DNA from: Rikenellaceae bacterium
GTDB lineage: Bacteria > Bacteroidota > Bacteroidia > Bacteroidales > Rikenellaceae
DNA: 64,000 bases
NCBI GenBank assembly: GCA_015059845.1
Contig: SUZR01000010.1
Span: 51,387-115,386, forward strand
Reading direction: 5' to 3'
Positions within the stretch are counted from its first letter, which is position 1; the number at the start of each line of letters is the position of its first letter. Positions 1 through 10,800 of the stretch are shown piece by piece. The translations under genes were made by a program, and so were the position numbers. The notes beneath the pieces are model-generated. The model did no database searches. It worked only from the letters and a program-made list of their open reading frames with translations, and was not told where the DNA came from.

Positions 1-237
1 CACCAAATCCTGATATACAACGCGGCCAGCACCGATATTGAGGTGACCTACCTCCGAGTTACCCATCTGACCGTTGGGCAGACCTACGTTCTCACCGTCG
101 GTACGCAACTGAGCGTGAGGATACTTCTCAGTCATAGCCGAGATGTAGGCAGGATGCATCTGCGAGATAACATCAGACTTTGTTCCGTTACCGATTCCCC
201 AACCATCGAGAATCATCAATAAAACTTTCTTGTCCAT
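1..237 (-). CDS. gpmI: 2,3-bisphosphoglycerate-independent phosphoglycerate mutase, N-terminal part
   Basis: The first 79 codons are present; the rest lies beyond the left edge. The family interconverts 3- and 2-phosphoglycerate in cytoplasmic glycolysis using two metal ions and a serine nucleophile. The start reads [16 protein letters not shown], with metal-binding Asp11 in LDGWG and the nucleophile Ser61 in GNSEVGH. The start codon lies 15 bp after the alaS stop on the same strand, so the two are probably co-transcribed. Identification is firm although only about 15% of a usual roughly 510-residue protein is visible. Confidence 0.95.
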   Translation of the reverse strand, partial: MDKKVLLMILDGWGIGNGTKSDVISQMHPAYISAMTEKYPHAQLRTDGENVGLPNGQMGNSEVGHLNIGAGRVVYQDLV

Positions 238-252
238 TTTTCTTTCTATATT

Positions 253-2871
253 TTATTCGTTAATCTTTGACATAATAATCTCCACAGCCTTATCAATTGC
301 AGCCTGCAAGCCATCGGGATTCTTACCACCAGCCGTAGCGAAGAACTTCTGGCCACCGCCGCCGCCCTGCATCAGCTTTGCAGCCTCACGAACAACAGCA
401 CCTGCATCTACGCCCTTAGCCACGATATCGTCACCCAACATCACAGCCAACATTGGCTTATAGTCGGTAACAGAACCAAGAACCAAAATGACATCATTTA
501 CTCGTGAACGCAAAGCATAGGCCAAATCCTTAATCATATTCGATGCATATGGAACTTGACGAGCCACGATGAAGTATTTATCATCAGCATTTCGCTTTGC
601 CATAATCTTCTCGACCATAGCATCAACTTGTTCCTTATGCAACTGCTCCAACTCCTTCTGCAAGGTCTCGTTGCTCTCGATCATCTTCTTGATAGCGACC
701 TCAATCTTGGGATTGTTTACAAGCTCAGCAATACCGCGAATCTGGTCCTCAACGGCATAGTGCAACTCCTCAGCACGCTCTGAAGTAACGGCCTCGATAC
801 GGCGTACACCAGCTGAGATAGCGCTCTCGCTCATAATCTTGAACATACCCAGCGTACCCGTAGCAGAGGTGTGTGTACCACCACACAACTCCACCGAGTC
901 ACCAAACTTCACTACGCGCACCTTATCGCCATACTTCTCACCGAACAATGCGATAGCACCCATAGCGTTAGCCTCCTCCATTGTAGCCTCACGATTCTCC
1001 TCGAGCGGGTGGTTCTGACGAATGAGCTTGTTTACCATACGCTCTACGGCACGAATCTCCTCGGCTGTCACCTTCTGGAAGTGAGAAAAGTCAAAGCGCA
1101 AGCCCTGAGGTGTAACCATCGAGCCCTTCTGCTCAACGTGTGTACCCAGCACTGCGCGCAACGCCTGGTCCAAGAGGTGAGTTGCCGTGTGGTTATTAGC
1201 CGCTGCCTGACGCTTCTCAGCATCTACAACTGCAGTAAACTCTGCCTCGATATTCTTAGGCAGTTTGGTTGTAACGTGAATAATAAGGCCATTCTCCTTC
1301 TCGGTTGCGATGATATCAACACGCTCGTTAGCGTTCTCGATATAACCCGTATCACCAATCTGACCACCAGAGTTACCATAGAACGGAGTCTGGTCGAATA
1401 CCAACTGATAGGTTGTCTTTCCCTTTGATGTTACACGGCGGTAGCGTGCCACGTGAACGGGAGCCGTAAGGTTGTCGTAGCCGATAAACTCGCTCTGCTC
1501 GATAGCCTTAACCTCCTGCCAGTCGTCGATATCCTGTGCTGCGGCGTTACGTGAACGCTCCTTCTGTGCCTGCAACTCCTTCTCGAAGCCCTCAAGGTCA
1601 ACCTCCACGCCCTGCTCACGAGCGATAAGCTCTGTAAGGTCGATGGGGAAACCAAATGTATCGTACAACTCGAAAGCATCCTTACCGGCAATTTTGCCGC
1701 CCTTACCCACCTTTGCGATAACGCGGTCCAAGAGGTTGATACCCGTAGCTAATGTACGCAAGAATGAAGCCTCCTCCTCTTCGATAACGCGCTCGATGAG
1801 GGTCTGCTGCTTCTTCAATTCGGGGAACTGGTGACCCATCTGCTCGGCAAGACCCGACACGAGCTTACACAATGTAGGCTCATTAAAGCCGAGGTATGTA
1901 TAACCGTAACGCACGGCACGACGCAAGATACGACGGATAACATAACCAGCCTTAGCATTTGCGGGCAGCTGACCGTCAGCGATAGAGAATGCAATGGCAC
2001 GCAGGTGGTCAGCAATTACGCGCATAGCCACATCGGCCTTCTCATCCTCGCCATATTTCTTACCAGCCATAGCTGCAATACGAGCAATTGTAGGCTGGAA
2101 CACATCGGTATCGTAGTTTGACTTCTTACCCTGCAATGCCATACACAAACGCTCGAAGCCCATACCCGTATCTACGTGCTTTGCGGGCAGCGGCTCCAAC
2201 TCGCCGTTAGCCTTGCGGTTGAACTGCATAAATACGAGGTTCCAAATCTCGATAACCAGGTGGTGACCCATATTCACCATATCGCGGCCGGGCTTAGCGG
2301 CAATCTCCTCTGCATCACGCAGGTCGATATGAATCTCGCTACAAGGACCGCAGGGACCTGTCTCACCCATCTCCCAGAAGTTATCGTGCTTATTACCGCG
2401 AATGATGTGGTCCTCGGGCAGATACTGCTTCCAATAGTCGTAAGCCTCCTGGTCGAAGGGTACGCCATCCTCCTCTGAGCCCTCAAATACGGTAGCATAC
2501 ATACGGTTCTTATCCAAACCGTAAACCTCGGTCAAAAGCTCCCAAGCCCACTCGATAGCCTCCTTCTTGAAGTAATCACCGAAAGACCAGTTACCCAGCA
2601 TCTCGAACATCGTGTGGTGGTAGGTATCGTGTCCTACCTCCTCCAGGTCGTTGTGCTTACCCGACACACGCAGACACTTCTGCGTATCGGCAACGCGCGG
2701 GTACTGACGGGGCGCATTACCCAAAAATATATCCTTAAACTGGTTCATACCAGCATTGGTGAACATCAAAGTGGGGTCTCCTTTTACTACCATCGGTGCT
2801 GAAGGAACGATGGTGTGCTGCTTGCTCTGGAAGAAATCCAGAAAGGCTTGTCTAATTTTGTTTGATTCCAT
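253..2871 (-). CDS. alaS: Alanyl-tRNA synthetase
   Basis: Charges tRNA-Ala in the cytoplasm. The 872-residue product has the normal family length: class II catalytic domain at the N-terminus (start [14 protein letters not shown], then [16 protein letters not shown]), tRNA-recognition and editing domains with the zinc ligands HTATH and CGGTH, and a C-terminal DHHA1-like part with the Gly-rich stretch [10 protein letters not shown]. The frame stays open 20 codons upstream, but that part is AT-rich and contains the promoter -7 box, so Met at 2871 is taken as the start. It leads a probable alaS-gpmI operon divergent from the M23 peptidase genes. Confidence 0.97.
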   Translation of the reverse strand: MESNKIRQAFLDFFQSKQHTIVPSAPMVVKGDPTLMFTNAGMNQFKDIFLGNAPRQYPRVADTQKCLRVSGKHNDLEEVGHDTYHHTMFEMLGNWSFGDYFKKEAIEWAWELLTEVYGLDKNRMYATVFEGSEEDGVPFDQEAYDYWKQYLPEDHIIRGNKHDNFWEMGETGPCGPCSEIHIDLRDAEEIAAKPGRDMVNMGHHLVIEIWNLVFMQFNRKANGELEPLPAKHVDTGMGFERLCMALQGKKSNYDTDVFQPTIARIAAMAGKKYGEDEKADVAMRVIADHLRAIAFSIADGQLPANAKAGYVIRRILRRAVRYGYTYLGFNEPTLCKLVSGLAEQMGHQFPELKKQQTLIERVIEEEEASFLRTLATGINLLDRVIAKVGKGGKIAGKDAFELYDTFGFPIDLTELIAREQGVEVDLEGFEKELQAQKERSRNAAAQDIDDWQEVKAIEQSEFIGYDNLTAPVHVARYRRVTSKGKTTYQLVFDQTPFYGNSGGQIGDTGYIENANERVDIIATEKENGLIIHVTTKLPKNIEAEFTAVVDAEKRQAAANNHTATHLLDQALRAVLGTHVEQKGSMVTPQGLRFDFSHFQKVTAEEIRAVERMVNKLIRQNHPLEENREATMEEANAMGAIALFGEKYGDKVRVVKFGDSVELCGGTHTSATGTLGMFKIMSESAISAGVRRIEAVTSERAEELHYAVEDQIRGIAELVNNPKIEVAIKKMIESNETLQKELEQLHKEQVDAMVEKIMAKRNADDKYFIVARQVPYASNMIKDLAYALRSRVNDVILVLGSVTDYKPMLAVMLGDDIVAKGVDAGAVVREAAKLMQGGGGGQKFFATAGGKNPDGLQAAIDKAVEIIMSKINE

Positions 2872-2915
2872 ATATATCGTTTTTACTATTCTAATCGTTA
2901 TAATATCGATACAGA

Positions 2916-2946
2916 TTGCAAAATTACACATTTTACGCTAAATTTG
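2916..2946 (+). promoter_or_regulatory. Promoter for the tandem M23 peptidase genes
   Basis: TTG at 2916-2918, a 20-bp spacer and TAAATTTG at 2939-2946 fit the Bacteroidota -33/-7 pattern. The ATG at 2974 follows after 27 bp. The promoter interleaves with the alaS promoter on the other strand. Confidence 0.6.
2919..2926 (-). promoter_or_regulatory. Promoter -7 box for alaS
   Basis: TAATTTTG on the minus strand matches the Bacteroidota -7 consensus TAnnTTTG, about 48 bp before the alaS start. No clear -33 TTG was found. The box lies inside the spacer of the opposing promoter at 2916-2946. Confidence 0.55.
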
Positions 2947-2973
2947 CACCATAAAACGATTATTTTATATAGT

Positions 2974-3939
2974 ATGGGACGATTTTCAATCAATAAAGAG
3001 TCGCAAAATGAGGTTCGCAGCCTCATACATCGCTTGCGTACATATCGTCTTGTACGAAATCTTCTGATTGGTTTTATTCTCGTAACCATCTGCAACCTGC
3101 TCTTTTCGTCACTCTTCTATACCCCGAAGATGTTCAGTCTGGCCGACGAAAAGCGCGAGCTGAAGCTAAAGTACGAGATTCTACAAAACAGGATACGTTC
3201 ATCACAACGCCAGCTTGAGGAGATTCGCCATCGTGACAACTATGTCTATCGCCCGTTGTTCTCGTCCGACACCCTCACAATCGAAGGAATATACGACCCA
3301 TACGAGGCTGCCAAATACGCCTCAATCGAGGGCGAGGAGTTCGCGCCTATGGTTACGGGCATATGGCACGAAATGGACCAGTTGGCACGCAGCCTATACC
3401 TTGAATCAAAGTCGCTGGACGAGTTGCAGGTATTATCTAAAGACAAGGAGAAGTTCTCAACCGCCATACCTGCCATCTGGCCTATAGACAGAGCCAAGAT
3501 GCGCAATAAAATCGGAGCTTTCGGCTACCGCAACCACCCTATTTTCAGACGTTGGAAATTCCATAGCGGCGTGGACCTCCCGGGCAGAATCGGCGACCCA
3601 GTATATGCTACGGGCGATGGCGTCGTAGAGGAGGTTGAACGCAGCCGCGCGCGCCTCGGATATGGCACACAAATACTTATAAACCACGGCTTTGGCTACA
3701 AGACTCGCTATGCGCACCTAAACAAGCTGCACGTAGCGAAGGGTGATACCATCAAGCGCGGCCAGCTTATTGCCGATATGGGTAATACGGGACAATCCAC
3801 ATCGCCGCACCTGCACTATGAGGTGATATACAACCGCACCCACGTCAACCCGATTAATTACTTTGACAAAAATATGTCGGCCGATGCATACAAGAGTTTG
3901 ATGAATCAGATTCAGGAGGCCAACTACGAAAGAGAGTAA
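2974..3939 (+). CDS. M23 family metallopeptidase, membrane-anchored (first of two)
   Basis: A probable peptidoglycan endopeptidase of the LytM/M23 family, or a regulator of one, anchored in the inner membrane and facing the periplasm. The 321-residue protein has a basic N-terminus, one membrane segment near residues 30-50, a helical coiled-coil-like stretch, and a C-terminal M23 domain with the complete zinc motif His197-xxx-Asp201 and His279-Leu-His281 in SPHLHYE. Met at 2974 is chosen because a TTG 30 bp upstream lies in the promoter. The next gene is a paralogue starting 4 bp after the stop, so they form an operon. The zinc ligands suggest activity, unlike degenerate EnvC/NlpD-type activators. 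Confidence 0.88.
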   Translation: MGRFSINKESQNEVRSLIHRLRTYRLVRNLLIGFILVTICNLLFSSLFYTPKMFSLADEKRELKLKYEILQNRIRSSQRQLEEIRHRDNYVYRPLFSSDTLTIEGIYDPYEAAKYASIEGEEFAPMVTGIWHEMDQLARSLYLESKSLDELQVLSKDKEKFSTAIPAIWPIDRAKMRNKIGAFGYRNHPIFRRWKFHSGVDLPGRIGDPVYATGDGVVEEVERSRARLGYGTQILINHGFGYKTRYAHLNKLHVAKGDTIKRGQLIADMGNTGQSTSPHLHYEVIYNRTHVNPINYFDKNMSADAYKSLMNQIQEANYERE

Positions 3940-3943
3940 CAAT

Positions 3944-4873
3944 ATGCCACACAGAATTAAACGCTTACGAAAAAGACGTGCCATACGTCTTGTAATCCAA
4001 CTCTTTGCCTGGGTTGGCGTGGCATTATTGTACTATGCCTGCTTCTCGCTTCTGTTCGACACGCCCGATGAACACCGTATGAGGGAGTCAACAAATAAGA
4101 TGCGTCAGGAGTACGAGGCTATGGCCGAGCGATACGACTCGCTGGAGATGATTCTTGACAACATAACAGAGCGCGACAAGAGCGTCTTCCGCATTCTCTT
4201 TGAGTCCGACCCCTACAATCTGGACATTGAGCAAAATGAGGCCCGTCTGGCTCTGTACGAGAAGAATATAGCAAAGTCAAAGCGACAGCTTAGCTCTGAC
4301 CTCAACCTGAGCATCGACAATTTGGGCAGCAAGATGGCCGCGCTCGAATCATCGTGGAACAAAATCAAGGAGTTGGGTGACGGCTTGGGCGACAAAAGCC
4401 AGAACATACCCTCAATCCAGCCTGTTCTGAATAAGCAGCTGACGTTGCTAACGGCTGGATATGGCAATATACTAAACCCCTTCTACCGCACCCCGAAATC
4501 GCATCAGGGTGTGGACTATACTATTGCCGAGGGCTCAAGCGTCTTCGCTACGGCTGATGGCGTTGTCCGCGAGATTTCAGACAAGAATTCAACGCTCGGA
4601 AAGACTATCGTCATCGACCACGGAAACGGCTACCAAACATCATACAGCCACCTACTCAGCACACTTGTACGCCGTGGCCAGAAGGTACAACGCGGCGATG
4701 TAATTGCACTAACAGGAAACTCAGGTCTTTCATTGGCGCCCCACCTCCATTACGAGGTGAGATACAACGATTTGCGTGTTGACCCCATACACTACTTCTT
4801 TATGGAGCTTACACCCGACGAGTACCAGCGCATAATCCGCATTGCACAGTCGGGAATGCAATCATTCGATTAG
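3944..4873 (+). CDS. M23 family metallopeptidase, membrane-anchored (second of two)
   Basis: Paralogue of the preceding gene with the same plan in 309 residues: basic N-terminus, one membrane segment (about residues 18-38), a long charged helical region and a C-terminal M23 peptidase domain. The zinc ligands are kept: His187-xxx-Asp191 (HQGVD) and His267-Leu-His269 (PHLHYE). Outside the peptidase core the two differ widely, so the duplication is old. Its substrate is probably peptidoglycan cross-links or stem peptides. It is likely co-transcribed with its neighbour. Confidence 0.87.
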   Translation: MPHRIKRLRKRRAIRLVIQLFAWVGVALLYYACFSLLFDTPDEHRMRESTNKMRQEYEAMAERYDSLEMILDNITERDKSVFRILFESDPYNLDIEQNEARLALYEKNIAKSKRQLSSDLNLSIDNLGSKMAALESSWNKIKELGDGLGDKSQNIPSIQPVLNKQLTLLTAGYGNILNPFYRTPKSHQGVDYTIAEGSSVFATADGVVREISDKNSTLGKTIVIDHGNGYQTSYSHLLSTLVRRGQKVQRGDVIALTGNSGLSLAPHLHYEVRYNDLRVDPIHYFFMELTPDEYQRIIRIAQSGMQSFD

Positions 4874-4957
4874 CAAGAAAAAAGTTATCAACAATCGCAC
4901 TATCCCACTTCCAACTACCACATTATTTTGCTAACTTCGTGGCAAAATAGAGAGCTA

Positions 4958-7873
4958 ATGCAACACAGAACTTTTCTCGAAGAGGTAGCTGCAAGTTTAT
5001 ATAAACGCTACCGTAACGATATATCATCGCTCACATTGGTTTTTCCATCGCGTCGTGCCCGACTATTCTTCTCGGACGCGCTGTCGCAGATTATTGAGAA
5101 ACCGATATGGCAACCACATTATATGTCAATGGATGATATAATGTGCAATACATCATCATTTACCGCTGGCGACAAGATTAGGCTCATCACCGAGCTATAC
5201 AAGATTTACGCCGAGTACCACCCCGCGGAGACCTTCGACAAGTTCTACTTCTGGGGAGAGATGCTGCTATCGGATTTTGACCTTATTGACAAATATCTGA
5301 TAGACGCCGATATGCTCTTCCGCAACCTCTGCGACCTCAAGGAGCTGGAGGCCGACTTATCTTATCTTACACCTGAGATGAGGCGCGTAATCAGCTCATT
5401 CTGGAGTCATTTCACCGAAGAAGACAACCTCTCGGAGGAGAAGCGAAAGTTCCTCTCAATATGGTTGTCGCTTGTACACATATACCACCGTTTTCAGCAG
5501 CGATTATGCGAACTTAAGGTGGCATATCCGGGAATGATTTACCGCTCGGCAATCGCAAATATCGAATCCGAACAGGGGTTACCAGACACCTCTCGCCACT
5601 ATGTATTTGTGGGTTTCAATGCCTTGTCGGAGTGCGAGAAGAGGATGTTGAAATATCTCTCTACAAACTGCCAGTGCGACTTCTACTGGGACTACGATTC
5701 GTACTACACCTCGCAGGCAGAGCAAGAGGCTGGACGCTTCCTGAGAGAGAACATAAACAGACATAAAGCATCGGATGATATAACACACGACAACTTTCTG
5801 AATATAAAGAAGAAATTCAACGCTGTTTCGTGCGTATCGAATGTCATCCAGTGCAAGTATGTAAACACCCTATTACGCAAGCTATCCCCCTCGTTAACAT
5901 TCGACAAAAGCACCGCCATAGTACTTACCGACGAGGCTCTGTTAATGCCATTATTGCACTCGCTCCCCGCTGAGATTAGCAAGAATGTGAATATAACTAT
6001 GGGATATCCCCTGCGCCAAACTACGGCTTACTCTTTTTTAGAGCGACTGCTAGAGCTTCAGCGCAACGCCCGAAAGACGGGCGATAACACTACGTTCTAC
6101 CACGTCGATGTTACGGGAATATTGTCACACCCCTACATCACCGAGACATTCGGCAGCTATGTACGCGAGTTGCAACATAAAATTATCGAGGGCCGATATA
6201 TCCGCATCGGCAAGGAGTTGTTTTCCGCAAATAACGACCTGCAATTAATATTCAAATCAACAAGCGGTTATAAGGAGTTATCTACATATCTGCTTGATGT
6301 ATTTGATATGCTTGCACGATACAGCTCAGCCAAGGAGGAAGAGAGCGAGGCCGAGAACGACAAACGCACGCTAAAACTATCCTATATTTCACATATTGCA
6401 GATAGTATAGTGAAGTTGGATAACTGCCTTAAAGATTGTGATATAGAAATCAGCACCTCAATATACACATCACTACTGCGACGCCACCTCCAGAGCGAAC
6501 GCATACCATTCAGCGGCGAGCCATTGCAGGGGTTGCAGATAATGGGTATTCTTGAGACCCGAAACATCGACTTCCGCAACGTGATAATACTCTCGATGAA
6601 CGACGACAATTTCCCAGGCAACATCTCGGGTGCATCATCGTTTATCCCCTACAATCTTCGTGCGGCATACGGTATGCCTACGCCCGAACATCACGAGGGT
6701 GTCTATGCCTACTACTTCTACCGCCTTATTCAGCGCGCCGAGCACGTCGATATGCTGTACTGTTCTCACGCCGACGACAAGAGCACGGGCGAGCAGAGCC
6801 GATATATATACCAGCTCGACTACGAATCACCATACGAGATAAACCGCATCAACGTAGGTGTGGATATAACCGTAGGCCAGGCGCCCTACAACGAGATATC
6901 CAAGCAGGGTCGTGTCCTCGAAAGACTCAACCGTTTTATTCAGGGGCAAGAGAGGTCACGCCTATCTCCTACGGCATTTGCAAGATATGTGGCCTGCCCG
7001 ATGAAATTCTATTTTGCATCCATCGCAAAGCTCAAAAGCACAGACGAGTTGTCGGAGGAGGTTGACAATCCTATGTTCGGAACCATCCTGCACGCTGCGA
7101 TGCAAACGCTCTACTCAAAAATTGAGGGTATTACCAATCCCGCCGCCGAGCTGCAGCAAATGCTCAAGACGAAGGCTGTGGAGGAGGCTGTGAGCAAGGC
7201 CATAAACGACAACTACCTGAACAATCCCGATACCGACGAGAGAGAGTACACCGGCAGTCTGATGCTGGTAAAGAAGATTATCATTCGATATATTCGCAAT
7301 GGTATCATTCCGTTCGATATCCGCCACAACGGCTTTGCCGTAGAGGGTGTTGAGAAAGATATTGAGTGGCCGTTACCTATTGACAATGAGCGCAATATAA
7401 TCTTCGGAGGTATTGCCGACCGTATCGACTCACTCGATGATGGTATGCTCCGCGTGGTGGACTACAAGACGGGCAGCCCGCATCAGCAGATGAATGGCAT
7501 TATCTCACTCTTTGAGGGGGAGAAAAGGGCGTTGTATGGTAACCTGCTGCAAACGATGATATACTCTATGGTCTTAAACCATACGCGAAAGCGTAACGTG
7601 CAGCCCACGCTATACTACGCACGCACAATCAACAACGACGACTACTCGCCCCGTATCATCGACCTCGGCGAGAAGGATTCATCCAGCACAAAACGCCAAA
7701 AGAGCAGTGCCACAGAGATAGACTATGCCTCATACGCTACGGAATTTGAGGAGCGCCTAAGCGATAAGCTCCGAGAGTTGTTCAATCCTGATATACCATT
7801 CAGGCGATGCGATGAGCAGGAGGCGGAGAGTATATGTAAATATTGTGATTTCAAGAACATCTGCAAACGATAA
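4958..7873 (+). CDS. AddB-like nuclease/helicase-fold subunit, PD-(D/E)XK family
   Basis: Probable second subunit of an AddAB-type double-strand-break resection enzyme. The 971-residue protein ends in a RecB/Cas4-like nuclease domain: motif VVDYKTG at 833-839 and four cysteines, Cys680 (in VACPMKFYF) plus Cys960, Cys963 and Cys969 (ICKYCDFKNICKR), spaced as in AddB iron-sulfur nucleases. No Walker A motif was seen in the N-terminal half, so the helicase fold is presumably inactive. ATG at 4958 is preferred over a TTG 30 bp upstream. The AddA-like gene follows after 3 bp. Sequence divergence from Firmicutes AddB is large, so no symbol is given. Confidence 0.85.
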   Translation: MQHRTFLEEVAASLYKRYRNDISSLTLVFPSRRARLFFSDALSQIIEKPIWQPHYMSMDDIMCNTSSFTAGDKIRLITELYKIYAEYHPAETFDKFYFWGEMLLSDFDLIDKYLIDADMLFRNLCDLKELEADLSYLTPEMRRVISSFWSHFTEEDNLSEEKRKFLSIWLSLVHIYHRFQQRLCELKVAYPGMIYRSAIANIESEQGLPDTSRHYVFVGFNALSECEKRMLKYLSTNCQCDFYWDYDSYYTSQAEQEAGRFLRENINRHKASDDITHDNFLNIKKKFNAVSCVSNVIQCKYVNTLLRKLSPSLTFDKSTAIVLTDEALLMPLLHSLPAEISKNVNITMGYPLRQTTAYSFLERLLELQRNARKTGDNTTFYHVDVTGILSHPYITETFGSYVRELQHKIIEGRYIRIGKELFSANNDLQLIFKSTSGYKELSTYLLDVFDMLARYSSAKEEESEAENDKRTLKLSYISHIADSIVKLDNCLKDCDIEISTSIYTSLLRRHLQSERIPFSGEPLQGLQIMGILETRNIDFRNVIILSMNDDNFPGNISGASSFIPYNLRAAYGMPTPEHHEGVYAYYFYRLIQRAEHVDMLYCSHADDKSTGEQSRYIYQLDYESPYEINRINVGVDITVGQAPYNEISKQGRVLERLNRFIQGQERSRLSPTAFARYVACPMKFYFASIAKLKSTDELSEEVDNPMFGTILHAAMQTLYSKIEGITNPAAELQQMLKTKAVEEAVSKAINDNYLNNPDTDEREYTGSLMLVKKIIIRYIRNGIIPFDIRHNGFAVEGVEKDIEWPLPIDNERNIIFGGIADRIDSLDDGMLRVVDYKTGSPHQQMNGIISLFEGEKRALYGNLLQTMIYSMVLNHTRKRNVQPTLYYARTINNDDYSPRIIDLGEKDSSSTKRQKSSATEIDYASYATEFEERLSDKLRELFNPDIPFRRCDEQEAESICKYCDFKNICKR

Positions 7874-7876
7874 GAT

Positions 7877-10800
7877 ATGAGAGCAAAGATACTAAGCGCC
7901 AGCGCAGGCTCTGGCAAGACATACCGTTTGGCATATAAGTTTGTTCACGACACCATCAAACACTTCCACGCCAAGCCATATCTCTATCGTGCAATCCTCG
8001 CCGTGACCTTTACAAACAAGGCTACCGAGGAGATGAAGAGCCGTATCCTCAAGGAGATTAACGACCTGGTCGTAAATGCTGCCGAGAGTAGTTATATGGC
8101 CGACCTACAACGCGACCTCGGCCTGACACAAGAGGAGATATCTACGCGGGCGAAAGCCATCCGCACGAAGATTCTGCACGACTACTCTCGCTTCACCATC
8201 CTTACGATTGATAAATTCTTTCAGCGAATACTGCGCGCTTTTATCAAGGAGTTGGGCATTGACCTCAACTATAATATCGAGCTGGACACCACCACTATAC
8301 TTGCCCAAAGTACCGACTCGCTCATCGAGGAGATTACCGAGGATGAGGATTTGCAGCGTTGGATTGTGGAGTTTGCCGAGGAGAATATCGACGACAATAG
8401 CGCGTGGGATATTCGCCGCGAGATGAACGACTTAGGCAAGGCGCTATTCAACGAGAGCAGCAAACAGGCTATTGGGCACTCTGTTTCTCGCGAGCAGCTG
8501 GGTAAGATAATACGTCAAGCAGATGAGAAAGCCGCCAAGGCCCGCGCCGAGCTAAAGGCGTTGGGTGTTAAGGCCGTGGAGATTATGGATAGTGCGGGCG
8601 TTATGCCGTCGGACTTCAAGGGTAAGTCAAGGAGTTTCGCCTATGTATTCACAAAGGTTGCTGCGGGCAACGAGCCAAGCATAACGAAGACCCTGATATC
8701 GGTATCCCAATCACCCGACGGATGGTCCGATAACATCTCTGCGCAGGACATTGCGCCAGAGTTATGTCGCATACTGAACAATATACTCGACCTATGCGAA
8801 CGCCACAAGAAGTTATGGAACACACTCGGGATGGTAAAGCAGAGCTACCGCAGCTATGCCCTTCTGCAGGATATATATCGCAAGGTACGTGAGCAGTGCG
8901 ACCAGGAGGGGGTTATGTTGCTTCCCGAAACGAAATATATTCTCTCGCGCTTCGTAGAGAACAACGATGCGCCGTTTATATACGAGAAGACGGGCAACCG
9001 CTTCGAGCGTTTTATGATTGACGAGTTTCAGGATACCTCGCTGAAGGAGTGGGGAAATTTTGTACCGCTACTCAAAAATGCTATGTCGCAATCGGAGGAT
9101 ACATCGGTTTTGATTGTTGGTGATGTGAAGCAATCTATCTATCGTTGGCGCGGAGGCGACTGGCGAATCCTGCAGCAAGGCGTAAGCGAGGCTCTTGGAA
9201 ACGAAGATACACACACTGAGATTATGGCTGACAACTACCGCAGTCTGCCACAGATTGTGGAGTTTAACAATATGGTTGTAGAGGAGGTCGTGCAGGCCGA
9301 CAACGCTATGCTCAACGCAAAGCTGGAGGCAGCCGCCGCCGAAGAGAGTATCTCTACGAAGGCATACACAGAGCTTCACGACACGCTCAAAAAGGCATAT
9401 TACAGCCACGCGCAAACCCCACGCCGCAAAGGCACAAAAGCAGGGTACGTACGTGTAGAGCCGTTTGACGAGGAGCCACCAATAATCGAGTGTATCGAGT
9501 CGGCCATAGCCCGCGGGTATTCATACAGCGATATAATGGTGCTTTATCGCCGCGAGAGTGACGGTGCCAAGGCTGCAAAGATTCTGCTTGACTACAAGCG
9601 CCGCAACAACTCGTTCAACATAATGACTCAGGACTCGCTGGTGGTAGGCTCTGCGGCTATAAGCAACTTCATAATTGCCGTTATGCGTCTGTCGCAGAAT
9701 AACCGCGACACCATCAGCCTTACCATTATGAATGACTACTTAGGCCGAGAGTACGACTGCACTCTAACCGAGGAGGAGCTGAGCATACTCTCACAAATAA
9801 GCCAGCTCACGCCCGAGCAGGCCTTTGAGCAGATTGTTATGCGATACGAGCTTGACAAGCACACCGAGGAGATAGCCTACCTTCAAGCCGTACACGAGCA
9901 GGTTGTTGCTTTTTGCACCTCAAAGGTTGCCGACATACAGCTATTTCTGAAGATGTGGGACGAGAAAGGCGCATCGAAAAACCTGAGTGTAGAGCGAAAC
10001 AACTCAACCATTGAACTTACCACAATCCACAAGGCTAAAGGTCTGGAGAAAAAGGTTGTAATAATTCCATACTGCAGCTGGCAGCTTGACCCGCTGGTCA
10101 ACAATACCGTTTGGGCTACGCCCGAGCAACGTGGCGAGCTATCAGAGATTGGGCAGTTCCCCGTAAGCTACAACAGTCGTATGGAGCAGTCAATATATGC
10201 CGACGAGTATTTCCGCGAGAAGGTATATTCGCACGTTGACGCCGTAAATATGCTTTATGTGGCATTGACCCGCGCCAAGGAGGAGCTATATGCATTTATT
10301 CCTCGCAACAAGAAGGGCGATATTACAGGTTCGGGGCTGCTTTTATGGAACGCCATAGAGGCCAAAGCCTCAACGAACGAGGATGGCACACGCACTTGGG
10401 TAGAGTTCGGATGCAAGGAGGCACCAGAGCCTGAGAAGAACGACCGAGAGATTGGAGTTGAAAATGTTCTGATACGCGACTACACTACTTGCAATGTCGA
10501 GATGAAGCCACACGTTTCGTCACAGCGATATTTCGAGGAAGCAAATGTATCTGCACTCGCCCCACGCAATATGGGTATCATTATGCACGAGATATTGAAT
10601 CAGGCCGACTCCATCGACGATGTGATAGCTGGCATAGAGACAGCCCGCAAGCAAGGGCGTTTCAATGATGAGCAGGCCTCGGAGATGGAACAAATTATCC
10701 GACGCGAGTTCGCCCGCAAAGAGATTTCAGAGTGGTTTGGCAAGTGGGACGATGTACGCCGCGAGAATGACATCATAAGCTCCCACACAACGGGCACACG

